Below are positions 43,642 through 55,412 of a stretch of 64,000 bases of DNA, in pieces; position 1 is the stretch's first letter, and every line of letters starts with the position of its first letter. The position numbers and the translations under genes are program-made. Under the pieces are notes generated by a model. The model searched no databases. It worked only from the letters and a program-made list of their open reading frames with translations, and was not told where the DNA came from. The DNA comes from Metridium senile (lineage: Eukaryota; Cnidaria; Anthozoa; Actiniaria; Metridiidae), in assembly GCA_949775045.1 (NCBI GenBank), contig OX459104.1, positions 10,091,655 to 10,155,654 of the forward strand, in the 5' to 3' direction.

Positions 43642-43746
43642 TAGTATATAAAAAACGAGCAGCAGTGTTTTATCAAGGATAAAAACCCGAGCGCAGCGAG
43701 GGTTTTTGATCCTTGATAAAACACGTGCTGCGAGTTTTTTATATAG
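43642..43746. mobile_element. Palindromic MITE, copy 1
   Basis: TATATAAAAAACGAGCAGCA pairs with TGCTGCGAGTTTTTTATATA, and GTGTTTTATCAAGGAT with its inverse. A related diverged hairpin lies at 60230-60318 inside gene B. Confidence 0.7.
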
Positions 43747-44009
43747 CTTAAACAACTCCAACACTTATTCAAAACTAAATTATAAAAGTTTCTTGAAGAA
43801 AAGTCCAATTTGGAAACAAACTTTATTTGCAAGGTACACTGCGCATTCTCATATCACACCATGCACCATTAAGCACCACATTTGGCATCCCACATTTGAG
43901 AAAGGTCGTGTATAATATAATAGGAGTTTGATAGCATTGTTTCGGGTGATGCCTCTAGTAAAGGTCAATGATGAGAGATTAAAACTGAGACCTTTACAAG
44001 TGTCATAGG

Positions 44010-44072
44010 TACATAAAGACACACGTACCTTTATCATAAAGACACACGTACCTTTATCATAAAGACACATGT
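44010..44072. repeat. Short tandem repeat, 25-bp unit
   Basis: Three copies of CATAAAGACACACGTACC with TTTATC spacers. Confidence 0.75.
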
Positions 44073-44204
44073 GTTTTTATATAATGTACCTGTTTTATCT
44101 GTAGTGTTTTATGGGGTATAAAGGTCATGCATGTGACCAAATTGGAATGCCCCGATTGGACTAATAGCTCATGAATTATTAATGAGTTTTTAAAATATAT
44201 TTAA

Positions 44205-44733
44205 AAACCTCATTAATAATTATATTCATGACCATTTTGTCCAATCCGATGCTCCTCTTTGGTCACGAGGAAAGCATTGTATATCGCATAATCTACGTTT
44301 GAAACGCAGAGGGATTATAGTGTAGAATAGAAGAACAATTGTATGCAAATGTGTCATTATATAATGCTTCATGTCCATAATTCAGATATTACCCTCCCTC
44401 CCCCCTCCAATCCCCCATCTCTACTGACGAGTAAACCTCAGACTTAGAAATAATTTACTTTGGGATTTTTGGCGAAAAAACTCTTTGAGTGCCAATGCCA
44501 GGAATCGAACCGAGACCTTCTGCTTGTTTGTATCCGCGCTTTAAGCCATTATACTACTCAATCAATCGATGGAAAATTTGCAACGAAATGTCATCAAGTT
44601 TGTTAACATTTAAGTTGGTACGTTAGCATTCCTCTATTGTTACTTTAGATGAATTCCCAAATGCAAACAACCTTCTGTTTTCTTTTGTTTCATCGATATT
44701 GGACAAAATGGTCATGAATTACTAATGAGTTTT
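44205..44733. mobile_element. TTAA-flanked MITE with tRNA-like core, copy 1 (E6a)
   Basis: TTAA at 44201-44204 and 44734-44737. TIRs of about 40 bases include TCATGACCATTTTGTCCAAT. Inside, on the minus strand, TAGTATAATGG (44556-44546) and GGTTCGATTCC (44521-44511) match the A and B boxes of a tRNA-type RNA polymerase III promoter, with tRNA-like spacing. Its partner, in opposite orientation, is 60327-60860. The body also includes GCAAACAACCTTCTGTTTTC and a pyrimidine-rich stretch near 44395-44420. Confidence 0.8.
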
Positions 44734-45005
44734 TTAAGTAGACCTTTTTGCTTTACCACTATTTTCGACTTTTTGCGCTTTTAAAACAATAGGTGAGATG
44801 AAAGATTGTACGGAATGTGAACATCTTTAGATTTTGAGCAAAAGATGCTTGTATTTCATTGTTGTTGAACAATAGTTGTAGTCGGGTCATAATTTCAACA
44901 TACCCTGGATTTGCCCGATCAGGCTTATACATATATCATTTTAAATCTCACGATGTCTAGAATTGAACAAAATATGTCCCATTTTTTACTTCATAAGCAC
45001 TTTAA

Positions 45006-45956
45006 GAGGCCGTCTCAGTAGTGATCGAGCAAGGCTGGAAATGGCCCAAAAATCGACCCACCTCAAAATTTGTACAATGAAAGCCTATCATTTGACTCAT
45101 CTATCAGTGCAGTTGGTTTTGAGAAAAAATCATTTTTCGATTTTTTGGACGCAAAAGTAGTAATTAGCATTTTTTAGACCAACAATGCTCAAAAACTACA
45201 TAATTCGAAGTCTTTTTAAGCGCGAACTAAAAGCTTGTTTTCTAAAACGTTTCCACCGGTGATACCTCCTTCGTAATGCTATTATTGGATAATAAATTCG
45301 TTTGATTTAGATTAAAGGGTAATAAAATATTTAATTTTAAGTTCGGTCTATTTTTGTAATTATTAAGTAGGTGTGAAGTAGGTGACATTCAGATGACTAA
45401 AAACTGATGTAGTTTTCATGACTCAAAGATGTCCTTGATTTCTTCTGAAAGCTCTATGCTCATGTTAACTTTTGGTGTGTTAAAATCCGCGGGCAACTAT
45501 TTTTATTTATTCGAAAACAGAAGTTCATTTATGGTAATTTCAAGTTTTCGCAATTATCACGTAATCAATATGTAATCGATAAACCAGACCGTAAACATCA
45601 AAATACTATTAGTATTGAGTTAAAATGGTTTACTGAAGCTTGAAAACATTCATTACTTTGTGAAATGTTCAAAAGTGAGAAAATAAACGAGTGAAAAAAG
45701 GAGTGAATTTGAAAATAAAGCGAACTATTTTTGACTGCGGACAATATGCTAATTAGGTAAACATGACAGCGACAAGAAAAGCAAACTTTTTCCATTGGAA
45801 TTTCTCAAATAAGCCTTTGTATTCAACGATTAGATTAAAAAAAGCTATTTGAAGTCTCATTAAACAAATTGAAGCCCTGTCTATATAAAATAAATGTTGG
45901 AAAACTTGATTAACTGTTTGACGTGTGTGGCCTTGTCAATTTCATTATGTTATTTG
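45006..45956. repeat. E2 left terminal inverted repeat
   Basis: Pairs with 53286-52362. It includes CTCATCTATCAGTGCAGTTG, the TTATTGGATAATAAATTCG block and, at the inner edge, AACTGTTTGACGTGTGTGGC. Reading frames inside (for example 44963-45160 and 53144-53386) are the same sequence seen in both arms, not genes. Confidence 0.85.
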
Positions 45957-46257
45957 TTTTTTAACGACACCCGATAAATACAGCAATAGATATTTTTTTA
46001 AACCTTTGCTTTTACCCAAAAAAATACGATAATCTTTATTGTCTTGGCTATTACATCCTATTTCAATTGCGCTAAAAGCTTTGCCATATGTATTTCATGT
46101 TGTAAAACAAATCTACTTTACTCGCCGCCAGACAGTCAGGTGAGAATTTCGCGCGCACGACCGTCAAGTTGTCTTGTCTGTTTGTTTTACAAGAACAAAG
46201 TACATTACAACACATTCACTAGCTTGTTCACAGTACTCTTCATAGCGATCTAGCTTC

Positions 46258-49200
46258 ATGGCAAAGTGCGGAATAGGCGTTCATCTGGGGAAAGAGTGTG
46301 GTAGCTCTTCACATCGTCGAAAAAAAGATGAAGAAACAGTATCGATATCTCAATGTAAACGCGACATATCTTCCCATTTAAATATGATGTCTATAAACAA
46401 AGTGGGCATTTCTTGCGAAGGAGATCTCATACTTTTCAGAGCAGGTAAGACTCTAGTTATTTTCCGATGAGTCAACTTCAACTGATTATTGATCGATATT
46501 CACTGAATGAACTGACTTACTAGAATATCTCACTTTTATTTTGCTCTCCAAAGGGATATTTGAATCAGCTGAGTCATGAGGTACAACTAGTGTGTGTCCC
46601 AGACATCGAGATGAATTAGGTATTTATTGGAGAGGCCGACATAAACATTGCCAGATTCCCCCCAACATTGCAGCTCATTTATCAGGAGATTCAAAGGGAG
46701 ATAGGTCCGTCAGTAAAAGCTTATCACAAGCGATATATCAGGCTTCAAACATAGTTATCCCCATTGGATCAGGTGAGTTGATTCGCACACAAAAGTCACG
46801 TGATATACAAAGCTCCACAATACGTTTTTAATGAAAAATGTAATGATAATTGTTTTTCTTTAGCAATATGTCGACGGTGTAGAGAAACGTATGGTGGTAT
46901 AAAGCGAACTGAAAGTACAGATACAGTAAGTTATCCATAGTCATTTATAACTATGAAATATTAAAACATTTCCCATGCAATAAATAATAACGCAAAAATG
47001 TCGCAAAACTGAAACCTTTATCAAGTATCATATTTATCCCTCAAAACACATTCTCGATTATATACAGCTATTACAAAAAAAACCCTAGAATACTGATTAC
47101 TGCATACTGAATATTGTATTCCAAGACCGAGATGCATTCTGGGGCATATAATATAGTTTACAATAAACTAAATAGTAATTAGTTATCTTATTGTTAGTAC
47201 ATTCCATTCAAAACAATATAAGAGCTAGTTATGGGGAGTAAATAGCGTTTTAATCAAAAATTCGTTTTAAACGAATCAATGAGACCCATAATGCCCTTTG
47301 GTCTTGGAATGTACTATTCAGTATTCAACGTTTTTTGAAATAGATGTATATAGGTGATAGATAAAATACTAATTCTCAAGTTATTTCCATATCTCACACG
47401 TGTCAGTTAATAAGTGATCTTTTACAAGACATGTATATATATATCAAACAGAAAATGATGAATAAAGTAATTGCATAAATATAAATGGGAATAAAAAAGG
47501 TAATAGAGGATAGAAATGCAGAGTCTGAAAATCAGTTATAAAGTATTGGGGAGCTGGAGTACCTTACGTTTTCCTTCTATTTTAAAATCGCAATAAAAAT
47601 CTGCATTACAATTTAAACCGGGTATAATAGGATTATAACCTTTTTTCATAAAAAAATATATATTTTAGGTCAGCTCTAAACAAAATCAAAATCATATGAA
47701 CAATAATTCGCGTAGTAATTGCGTCCTAAATTTTATCTGAATTTGACCGCCCCTCTTATATGGTTGTTGGCCGTGCATTGTAAGACTAAAAAGCTATAAA
47801 TTTCATTCATAGCAACCGGTTAGTGAAACCAGGCACAGCGACAGAGATGACAGCGTTGATCCAGCAGATGATCTGGCTCAACAATTAGAACATCTGCAAA
47901 TTGAACAACAGCCTTGTGAAGAATCAATATATCAACCATCCTGTTCACAAGATACTGCGTCATCCCAAGAAGATTCTAGTCCTTCGTCAAAAGAAGAAGA
48001 CGCCCGCAATATAGCATGCGATGCACTAAGTAGTTTCCTTGTGGTATCAGGCCTTGATCCAGTTGAACATGTCCTTACACGTCCCTGGGAAGACCTTACA
48101 ACAAAAACACGGTCACTATACACCAACGTGGCCAGTAGTGCCATTGCAGAGGTTGTGCGCACATTAGCACCAGACTCGTCTTTATCTTTGTGGAAAGCTA
48201 TCAAAAGTAATGACTCCGTAGACACATTGCTTGATGGACAGATTTGTGAATCTTATAAACAAGCTTCAGGAAGTGAGACTAGAAGACAGCTCTTAAGCCT
48301 AGTAGCCCATAAAGTCACTTACCAAGAGATTCTTCCCTATATACCCGACATGACTAGGTACCAGTTCACCGCGGCAAGAAAACATGCTATGGAGGTTGGA
48401 GCTGGTCAAGCAGTAGAACCACCTACAAAACAAGTACGAGAAAAGATTGACGCTCGAAAGATGGAACACTTTTTAGACTTCATCACAGCATCTAATATTG
48501 TACAGGATCTCCCATTTGGTCAACGAACACTGACGCTATCTAATGATGTCAAGCTACAGATTCCAAATGTCATACGCACTCTAATACCATCACGCCTCAT
48601 CGTGCAGTACCAGCAATATTGTAAGGAAAACAGCTACGAACCATTGTCAAGGTCCACGCTTTTTAGAATACTATCTCGGTCGTGCTTGGCATCTGTAAGG
48701 AAAAGTCTGCAAGGACTTGACAGTTATGCTGCAGATGGTGGACGTGCATTTGATGATCTAGCAACAGTTCTGGATACACTATCCACGTATGGTTTGGAGG
48801 AAGCAACAGCAAGCAAAGATCAGTTGTTGCTGTTGAAACAGTACATCAAAGGTGACTTCAAGGTAATTTTAATATAACAGCGCGTTCTATGTTATGTGAT
48901 ATAAAACAGCAAGAGCGAAGTCGTAAAATAGGGTAAATGTCACATAGACGAGTAAAAATATTACAGTAGTAGGACTGGATCGAGTCAAAATTACCAGCGA
49001 TATCTCGCCTCATCAAATACAGCGTCTCACTAGTTAGATATTCAGCCTTATTAAGTTAGTGTGTTTGTATGTTTGTATCTGTTACAATATTTGCCGTATA
49101 GGATTGTTAATGAATATATATAACTCTATAAGAATAAGAATAAAAATATTTTTTTTTTGATATTATACGTAGGTCCAATGTACCATTAGTAGCAATGTTG

Positions 49201-51232
49201 CAGACCACTGTAGACTATTTGCACTCAGTGATCCAAAGAAGAAGGAATTTCAAAGCAACTGTGACCACGAGCATGACTTTTACTGTGAGCGATGTGAAAC
49301 TTTAAAACAGGTGCGTGATGAAACTGTATAAAGGTGATAAAACGATTGAAAACTAAATATCGAAATACTATGTGTTCTGATTTGCAGTTACTCGACTCCA
49401 TCTTGTTGAAAACCAAATCCTTGCTTCTTCCGGACGACATCAAAGACGATGTTACATTTACTGCCCAAACTGCGTGTGACTCCATCCGTGCGTGGAAATC
49501 TCATCAACTAAGAATGGTCCATCAGGATAATGCCAGAGTTGACATCATCGATAGTCTAGACGAGCAATCTGCACTACTTGTGCAAGATTTTGCGATGAAG
49601 TATCTACCAAAGCATTATAGAGAAACACAAGCCCAGTTCTTTGGCAAACGTGGAATATCTTGGCACATCACAGTTTGTCAGACTAACATCAACGGAGAAT
49701 TTTGTGCGCAGACATTCGTGCACATTATTGAGTCTCGCGCTCAAGACAGTAAAACCGTCGTCACCATTATGGAGAATGTGCTTCAAATTCTCAAGAAAGA
49801 GCACCCGGAAATGAAGAATATATTCTACCGCCAAGACAACGCAGGATGCTATCACAGTGCATTGACCATTCTTGCCTGCAAAGTACTCCGACAAAGAACA
49901 GGGCTGAATCTCTCACAACTCGACTTCTGTGACCCACAAGGTGGCAAAGGCCCATGTGACAGAAAAGCAGCGCAAATAAAGTATCACATCAATACATACA
50001 TCAACGAAGGCCATTCTGTCACCACGCCCAGTGAGATGAAGACTGCTATAGAGTCCAGAGGAGGAGTCCCGGGAGTTCGTGTGATTTCTGTAGAGGCACC
50101 ACCAAAGAATAAACTTCCGGCTGTAGAAGATTTGAAATTTGAGGGAATAAGCACACTATTCAACTTTGTGTTTACAGACAGTGGATTTACGTCATTCAAA
50201 GCGTACAACGTAGGAAAGGGAAAGTTTTGCCGTTGGTCTGAGTTTGAAGGTAAATTTGCTCAATTCAATATAATAAATTACTTCCATAGAATGATATGCT
50301 ATGCTTGCAATCTTTTTTCAGGTATAGGCGAAATTGATAAGCTACCATGGTTACCTTTAGACGACGTAAGTGACGGTGATTTCAAGCCAATCAAGGGCCG
50401 CAGAATCCATAGCAAACATAAGACCAGCCAAACTCAAGACCTCAGCGATGATGAAAACGTGTCAACTTCTACCACCTCACCTGACATATTCTCGTGTCCA
50501 GAGGATAGCTGTATCAAGACCTATATGACTCACAGAGGCCTAGAACAACACCTTACATATGGAAAACACGAAAAGAAGCTTGAGAAAATGGGTATCATCG
50601 ATAAAGCAAAAATCTCATACTCACAACGCTTAGAGGCAGGTTCCACAAGAAACGTCACCCAATTACCACCTAAAACCTCTAAAGATTGCTGCTACCAGTC
50701 AAAAGGTAAAGGATGGGCACTGCACGAAGCTGGAAAAAGCCGTAAGCGCTTTAGTGTTAAACAGAAAGAGTACATGAAAAAGAAGTTTGTAGAAGGCGAA
50801 AAAACAGGAAGAAAATGCACCGGTGAAGAAGTAGCCAAAGAGATGCGCTGTGTTAGAAATGAAAAAGGAGAACGTCTCTTCACAGTAGATGAATTCCTTC
50901 GCCCACAACAAATCCAGTCGTTTTTTTCTCGCTACTCGGCAAAAATGAAAGGTGCGTCTCTGTCAGATGAGGAAGCTGATATCGAGAATCAAAGAAGCGA
51001 AGAGCTTTGCAACGACCTTCTTGTTTCCATGAGTAGCGGAATCTGTCACCACCCTATGCTGTTTTCTGGAAAAAACGTCTGCGAGATGAGTGATGATCAA
51101 ATGATAAAGCTAAAGGTAACCGAGCTCAGAAGCATGGCAAACCATTTCTCTCTTAAAGTTAAAGACAGGAGAAAGGATGAGTACTTACAGGCAATTAAGT
51201 TGTTTTTATCAACTTGCGAATGCAAGAACTAA
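46258..51232 (+). CDS. Transposase-like protein with DDE-like core, zinc and SAP-like motifs
   Basis: Exons 46258-46444, 46554-46772, 46864-46925, 47813-48862, 49173-49310, 49388-50249 and 50322-51232 sum to 3429 bases, exactly 1143 codons, with all junctions in phase. Features by residue: Cys/His module VCPRHRDELG and AICRRC (about 80-150); acidic Ser-rich linker; helical region; Cys cluster VADHC...CDHEHDFYCERC (about 515-550); candidate catalytic acids D619 (LVQDFAMKYLP), D702 (RQDNAGCYH) and D743 (GKGPCDRKAAQIK); C2H2 finger C898/C903/H916/H922; homeodomain-like KRFSVKQKEYMKKKF and RPQQIQSFFSRYSAK; SAP-like KLKVTELRSMANHFSLK. Full multi-domain proteins of this type are numerous and unnamed in cnidarians (from memory). 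One in-frame TGA (46577) suggests decay. The catalytic role is inferred from the TIR context and motif order, not proven. Confidence 0.75.
46577..46579 (+). other. In-frame TGA in transposase exon 2
   Basis: With the consensus acceptor (AAAG|GGATATTTG) the frame reads IFESAES, stop, GTTSVCPRHR. The E1 fragment has a sense codon here and the same spacing to VCPRHR. A CGA-to-TGA change at a CpG would explain it. An acceptor at 46580|46581 would skip the stop but lacks a pyrimidine tract. Confidence 0.6.
50250..50321 (+). other. 72-bp in-frame intron of the transposase gene
   Basis: GAAG|GTAAATTT and TTTTTTCAG|GTATAGG are good splice signals. The intron is 24 codons long without a stop, so unspliced transcript stays in frame and would add a Phe/Tyr/Asn-rich loop just before the C2H2 region. 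Confidence 0.65.
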
Positions 51233-51242
51233 TAAATTTATA

Positions 51243-51610
51243 AGCCCCCGGGGGTACTCCTTTTGTCCAAGTTGTAGGGGTGATCGGCGGAGGTTTTAAA
51301 AACGACCAGATAAAAATAACGGTTAAAGCTTTGTTGATTTCAACCCCTAAAAGGTATGGATGTGCGCTGTTCTTGCTAGCCAAGCTTACTTTTAGCAACA
51401 AAGCAGAGTAAAAATGATCCTTATAGGTACGGATCGGAGTCATGTTACGTGATTTGTTTTAACCAGAACCCTAAAAGGTAAGCACACGAAATATATTTGT
51501 AACCCTAAAACGTACGCCGATCACCCCTACGTACTTGGACAATGGGAGCCCACCCCCTTAACCTCTCCCCCCCCCCCCCACCACACCCCCCCCCCCCACC
51601 CCCTGGGTAT
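51243..51610. mobile_element. GC-capped MITE downstream of the transposase
   Basis: CCCCCGGGGGTACTCC with TTGTCCAAGTTGTAGGGGTG at the left pairs with CACCCCTACGTACTTGGACAA at the right. Inside, AACCCTAAAAGGTA appears in direct and inverse forms. A polycytosine tract (51560-51605) closes it. ACCCTAAAAGGTA-type elements are common in corals (from memory). It lies within E2, so it inserted after E2. Confidence 0.6.
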
Positions 51611-52361
51611 AAGCTACAAATACAGCTACAATCTTGAACAAAATAATTGATAATTTCTTTACAAGTCATAATTATTTGCATCAACCTACAAAGGATGCCA
51701 TCGTGCTCTCACCCTCCCCTCCCTGGTATGATTGGGATCGACAATGCTAGAGCTCCATGCAACATTGATTTAGGGTGATGGGGATGATTTGAATAAACCA
51801 AAATACGTTTTTGTGCAGTTTTTACTCAAAAATGACTTTTGCCAACATTTTTGTTCAATATTGTATAATAGACAATAATCAAAGCTATTGTTTTACACAA
51901 TATGTCTGGCAAGTCATTCAATCTGGGCGGTGTTAAAACAAGTAGTAAGGTTGTGTATGAAATGAAATACTTCCTTTGTAAATAAATCTAGCTATCATGT
52001 ATATAATAAATAAGCTTATTAATATAATAAAGATTTTAAAAACTCTATATCCCTATTGCATTTTTTGGTACGTTTTCGGGTGTCGCTGTATATATGCAAA
52101 TGATATAATGAAACCCCAACCAATTAGGGCTTCAACGTTTTGTAAAATTTAACGTTTTTAAACGTTAAAATGAAAATTACTGTTCAATAGAATACAAAAA
52201 TATGTAAATACTGGCAACCATAAACTGAAGCAGTTGAACGGCGTAAGCAAATCATGTTTCTTCAAATCAAACCTTGACGTCTAACTGTACTGGAAAAGCT
52301 AAAACGGCTAGTAAACAAATACAATGTCGAACAGGGGTCTATAGGAACTCACAATAATTAC
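51611..52361. other. E2 interior 3' of the gene
   Basis: AT-rich, non-coding, between the MITE and the right TIR. It would hold the transcript end; no unique polyadenylation signal can be chosen. Confidence 0.4.
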
Positions 52362-53286
52362 ATAATGAAAAAGGCCACACACGTCAAACAGTTAATCAAG
52401 TTTTCCAACATTTATTTTATATAGACAGGGCTTCAATTTGTTTAATGAGACTTCAAATAGCTTCTTTTTAATCTAATCGTTGGAAAGAAAGGCTTAATTG
52501 AGAAATTCCAATGGAAAAAGTTTGCTTTTCTTGTCGCTGTCATGTTTACCTAATTAGCATATTGTCCGCAGTCAAAAATAGTTCGCTTTATTTTCAAATT
52601 CACTCTTTTCACTCGTTTTGTTTTTTCAATTTTGAACTTTTCACAAAGTAATGAATGTTTTCAAGCTTTAGTAAACCATTTTAACTCAATACTAATAGTA
52701 TTTTGATGTTTACGGTCTGGTTTATCGGTTACATACTGATCACGTGATAATTGCGAAAACTTGAAATTACCATAAATGAACTTCTGTTTTCGAATAAATA
52801 AAAATAGTTGCCCGCGGATTTTAACACACCAAAAGTTAACATGAGCATAGAGCTTTCAGAAGAAATCAAGGACATCTCTGAGTCATGAAAACTACATCGT
52901 TTTTTAGCCATCTGAATGTCACCTACTTCACACCTACTTAATAATTACAAAAATAGACCGAACTTAAAATTAAATATTTTATTACCCTTTTATCTAAATC
53001 AAACGAATTTATTATCCAATAATAGCATTACGATGGAGATATCACTGGTAGAAACATTTTAGAAAACAAGCTTTTAGTTCGCGCTTAAAAAGACTTCAAA
53101 TTATGTAGTTTTTGAGCATTGTTGGTCTAAAAAATGCTTATTACTACTTTTGCGTCCAAAAAATCGAAAAATGATTTTTTCTCAAAACCAACTGCACTGA
53201 TAGATGAGTCAAATGATAGGCTTTGATCGTACAAATTTTGAGGTGGGTCGATTTTTGGGCCATTTCCAGCTTTGCTCGATCACTAC
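52362..53286. repeat. E2 right terminal inverted repeat, tip missing
   Basis: Inverse of 45018-45956 with scattered point differences (for example an altered GTGATAATTGCGAAAACTTG neighbourhood). It ends at CGATCACTAC and lacks the terminal 12 bases and TTAA present at the left end. Confidence 0.85.
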
Positions 53287-53570
53287 CCATAATATATATA
53301 TAAAATATATGGTTCGAATCATCCGTTGAGAGTGCTCGATACGATGGAGTAGAGCAAAATATATGTGAGGGTAGGAGTAAACACAACTACAAATTCATCT
53401 CGACAGTGGATACCGATACACACTATGTTACGAACCACCAACGACGCAATCCAAACGAAAAAACAGACAACGCAATGACATCCCTCTGGTACAATTCTCC
53501 CTTCAGCAAAAACCTCAGTACTAATATTGGACGCAGATTACTCATTCATCCATTCATCCATTTATTGATT

Positions 53571-54522
<952 letters not shown>

Positions 54523-55148
54523 GTATGTGTTTATTCAGGCCTCTTGCAGCAGTTGCTGAATTACAGGCTGGGTCAGCACTACTTACATATATAAATATCT
54601 ATAAATAATACTAAATAGATAACTGATATTAGTTGCAATTAAATTATTACTCAAATTACAATATATTATGTGCATATCTATGCGTGACAAAATTTGAAAG
54701 TCTATTAGTTTTGACAACTCTAAGTAATGCTTGGCCATTACTTCTTAGTGTTCTTCTATGCGGTGTTACTAACTCATTTCTAACTAGTTTAAAGAGAGGA
54801 TTTGTTTTGCTTATACTCTTGATAAATCGCCTACAAGCTTCCGAAAGCCGATCGTAAAGAGCTATTATGTCGGCGGCAGTCAAGGCTTCACGATACGTTT
54901 TATCTGGGAAGATAAATATAATGCGCAGGGCACGTTTTTGTATGTTTTCAATTAAATCAACAAGGTATTGTGGTAGATTTGCAAACATTGCTGATGAATA
55001 TTCAATTGCAGATCGAACTAAAGCACAATATACAGTAACTATGTCGGATGGTGGTACCCCGCAACGCTTAAGCTCACGTAAGGCATAAAGCCTTCGGTTG
55101 GCCTTCTTCAGTACATAATTGCAGTGGTCATACCACGTTAGGTCATCA
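54523..55148 (-). mobile_element. 5'-truncated CR1/L2-like LINE copy
   Basis: Reading minus, an RT C-terminal fragment (55148-54656) reads LTWYDHCNYVLKKANRRLYA, LRELKRCGVP, ALVRSAIEYSSAMFANLP, IQKRALRIIF, ending RYAHNIL before a stop. Then about 130 bases of 3'UTR (CTGAATAAACACATACATC) run into the GATA repeat. The frame is open. Its 5' break is at the (ACTG)n repeat at 55148. Confidence 0.8.
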
Positions 55149-55225
55149 GATGACTGACTGACTGACTGACTGACTGACTGACTGACTGACTGACTGACTG
55201 ACTGACTGACTGACTGACTGACTGA
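55149..55225. repeat. (ACTG)n microsatellite
   Basis: About 19 perfect ACTG units. On the minus strand it reads as Val-Ser-Gln repeats, an artefact. Confidence 0.95.
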
Positions 55226-55412
55226 AGTACACAATGGAAATAAGGTGCATTCAAGAGTGATACACTATAAACGGTGTTTCATGGGTTAATAAGAACGGCT
55301 CTAATACAAAGTTATTTCTTACTAATATAATAACTAGTGACACTGATAATAATATATATACGTTAAAACACTAGTTTTCAACTTGTCTTGTCCTAACATG
55401 GCGTTCAGATCT

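Larger units (their letters stand above)
45006..53286 (+). mobile_element. 8.3-kb TTAA-type transposon with coding transposase-like gene (E2)
   Basis: TTAA at 45002-45005 is followed by GAGGCCGTCTCAGTA. The right end matches inversely up to GTAGTGATCGAGC (53286), where the last 12 bases and TTAA are replaced by an AT-rich tract. TIRs are about 0.95 kb (45006-45956) and 0.93 kb (52362-53286), closely matching with scattered differences. Between them lies a single spliced + strand gene (46258-51232). The terminal pattern TTAAGAG-R-C-N-GTCTC is shared with E1 (26779). I infer that this is an autonomous-type DNA transposon that has lost one tip and carries at least one stop codon, so it is now probably immobile. 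TTAA target sites are known for piggyBac and Kolobok; the protein did not strike me as either. Confidence 0.8.

Noticed and set aside
44963..45160. Small protein also encoded at 53144-53386
   Set aside because: The two frames are the same sequence because they lie in the two inverted arms of E2.
49225..50911. Minus-strand small genes inside the transposase exons
   Set aside because: They are antisense shadows of a long, motif-bearing + strand frame.
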